DNA from: Candidatus Caldarchaeum sp.
GTDB lineage: Archaea; Thermoproteota; Nitrososphaeria_A; Caldarchaeales; Caldarchaeaceae
DNA length: 5,449 nt
Direction: 5' to 3'
Assembly: GCA_025054795.1 (NCBI GenBank)
Contig: JANWZU010000024.1
Span: 1 to 5,449, forward strand
Position numbers and translations under genes: made by a program. The notes under the pieces are model-generated. The model searched no databases. It worked only from the letters and a program-made list of their open reading frames with translations, and was not told the origin of the DNA. Below are positions 4,948 through 5,449 of this stretch, piece by piece. Positions within the stretch are counted from its first letter, which is position 1. Every line of letters starts with the position of its first letter.

Positions 4948-5022
4948 GGGCCCGTAGCTCAGCCAGGTTAGAGCGCCAGGCTCATAACCTGGTGGCCGTG
5001 GGTTCGAATCCCACCGGGCCCA
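4948..5022 (+). tRNA. tRNA with CAU anticodon (elongator Met or Ile2), intronless
   Basis: A full cloverleaf: acceptor GGGCCCG/CGGGCCC (4948-4954 with 5015-5021), D stem GCTC/GAGC (4957-4960 with 4971-4974), anticodon stem CCAGG/CCTGG (4976-4980 with 4988-4992), loop CTCATAA with anticodon CAT at 4983-4985, T arm GTGGG-TTCGAAT-CCCAC (4998-5014), discriminator A (5022), no encoded CCA. It is not the initiator: the anticodon stem has A29-T41 instead of three successive G-C pairs, and the first pair is G-C rather than A-T. The GGGCCC acceptor resembles what I recall of archaeal Ile2 tRNAs, which TiaS modifies with agmatidine at C34 to read AUA. Elongator Met is equally open on the sequence alone. 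Confidence 0.93.
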
Positions 5023-5071
5023 TCTGATGCTAATATCCACGTATTGTCCGAAGAGTCGGGCTGTTTAATGC

Positions 5072-5079
5072 TTATATAA
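5072..5079 (+). promoter_or_regulatory. TATA box for the NAD(P)H-hydrate epimerase gene
   Basis: TTATATAA is the best TATA box in the window, followed by AAACC. With its 3' base at -24, transcription starts near 5103, one base before the TTG at 5104. This supports a leaderless message and TTG 5104 over GTG 5095 as the start. It also separates this gene from the tRNA upstream. Confidence 0.6.
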
Positions 5080-5103
5080 AAACCGGTTTCTGCTGTGGTA
5101 GAT

Positions 5104-5449
5104 TTGCAGACTATCTCATCCGATGAGATGATGGTTATCGATGCTAACTCTGAGCTGCTTGGCGTCGGAAGGATTGTTTTGATGGAGAACGCTGGGAGGT
5201 CGGTTGCGCAGGTACTTTCCAACGCTTTGAACGGCGTAAGCGGCAAGCGTGTTCTGGTGTTGTGTGGTCCGGGGAACAACGGAGGCGACGGGCTGGCGGC
5301 CGCACGACATCTAGCCTGCATGGGGGCCGAGGTTACGGTTTTTCTTCTTACTGACCCTTCGAAGATTAAGACAGAAGAGTGTAGGAGAAACTTCGAGGCC
5401 GTCAAAAACATGCGTCTGTCGACGTTCTTAAGGACCGTTGACTCCTCTG
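5104..5449 (+). CDS. nnrE: NAD(P)H-hydrate epimerase, YjeF N-terminal domain (cut by window end)
   Basis: The first 115 residues of a YjeF-N protein, which interconverts the R and S forms of hydrated NADH or NADPH so that the companion dehydratase can restore them. Motifs are ISSDEMMVID (4-13), the usual N-terminal helix start; LMENAGRSVAQ (26-36); and the phosphate and cation loop CGPGNNGGDGLAAARHL (54-70). In many archaea this domain is fused to the ADP-dependent dehydratase (Nnr); the window ends too early to tell. Start choice: TTG 5104 fits the TATA box; GTG 5095 adds three residues (MVD) but would need an unusually short spacing; ATG 5128 would cut the conserved ISSDEM motif. The frame is open to the window edge. 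It appears to be transcribed alone, downstream of the CAU tRNA. Confidence 0.9.
   Translation, partial: MQTISSDEMMVIDANSELLGVGRIVLMENAGRSVAQVLSNALNGVSGKRVLVLCGPGNNGGDGLAAARHLACMGAEVTVFLLTDPSKIKTEECRRNFEAVKNMRLSTFLRTVDSS

Noticed and set aside
3693..5014. Shared T-arm bases in both tRNAs as a repeat or attachment site
   Set aside because: The identical GTGGG/CCCAC stems are ordinary tRNA T arms, and no integrase or partial tRNA copy lies nearby.
4948..5022. Initiator tRNA-Met
   Set aside because: It lacks the three successive G-C pairs at the base of the anticodon stem and the A1-T72 pair of archaeal initiators.
4968..5411. Long minus-strand open frame across the CAU tRNA and the epimerase gene
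   Set aside because: It covers a certain tRNA and a clear YjeF coding frame on the other strand, and its translation is low-complexity Ser/Thr/Pro-rich without family features.
1..5449. Mobile elements, CRISPR arrays, toxin-antitoxin or defence genes
   Set aside because: No repeats with regular spacing, terminal inverted repeats, transposase or nuclease motifs were seen; every gene of size has a housekeeping-type family match.

Overview
This window looks like a chromosomal stretch of a thermophilic archaeon, most likely of the Thermoproteota/TACK group; an Aigarchaeota (Caldarchaeales)-like lineage is possible but not proven. The signs are: a zinc-containing seven-iron ferredoxin like those of Sulfolobus and Thermoplasma; a two-function phosphoglucose/phosphomannose isomerase; a tRNA-Ser with an intron in its anticodon loop; tRNA genes without encoded CCA; TATA boxes placed for leaderless or nearly leaderless transcripts; and frequent TTG starts. 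No mobile element, CRISPR array or phage gene is visible. The DNA is compactly coded and mostly ordinary housekeeping sequence.

Left part (1-1966, minus strand): an apparent three-gene operon read right to left. It holds an Icc-like metallophosphoesterase, a CinA-N/MoCF-type (COG1058) protein 9 bp further on, and the N-terminal half of a bifunctional phosphoglucose/phosphomannose isomerase whose TTG start overlaps the preceding stop as TTGA. A short divergent promoter region (about 1967-2045) separates this from a plus-strand pair. The first gene of that pair encodes two CBS domains followed by a C4HC3 RING/PHD-like zinc module. The second, again overlapping as TTGA, encodes a D-2-hydroxyacid dehydrogenase-family protein that lacks the usual catalytic His and Glu.

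Middle (3572-4847): an intron-bearing tRNA-Ser(CGA) on the plus strand runs head-on, with a 3-bp gap, into a minus-strand gene for a stand-alone B3/B4 (PheRS-beta editing-like) domain protein. That gene lies 23 bp downstream of the zinc ferredoxin gene.

Right part (4848-5449): a divergent promoter region serves the ferredoxin (minus) and a CAU-anticodon tRNA (plus; elongator Met or Ile2, not the initiator). It is followed by a strong TATA box and the start of a NAD(P)H-hydrate epimerase (YjeF N domain), cut by the window edge. The most unusual items are the CBS-RING-like fusion paired with an active-site-degenerate dehydrogenase, and the imperfect bulge-helix-bulge of the tRNA-Ser intron. I see no clear-cut new multi-gene system.
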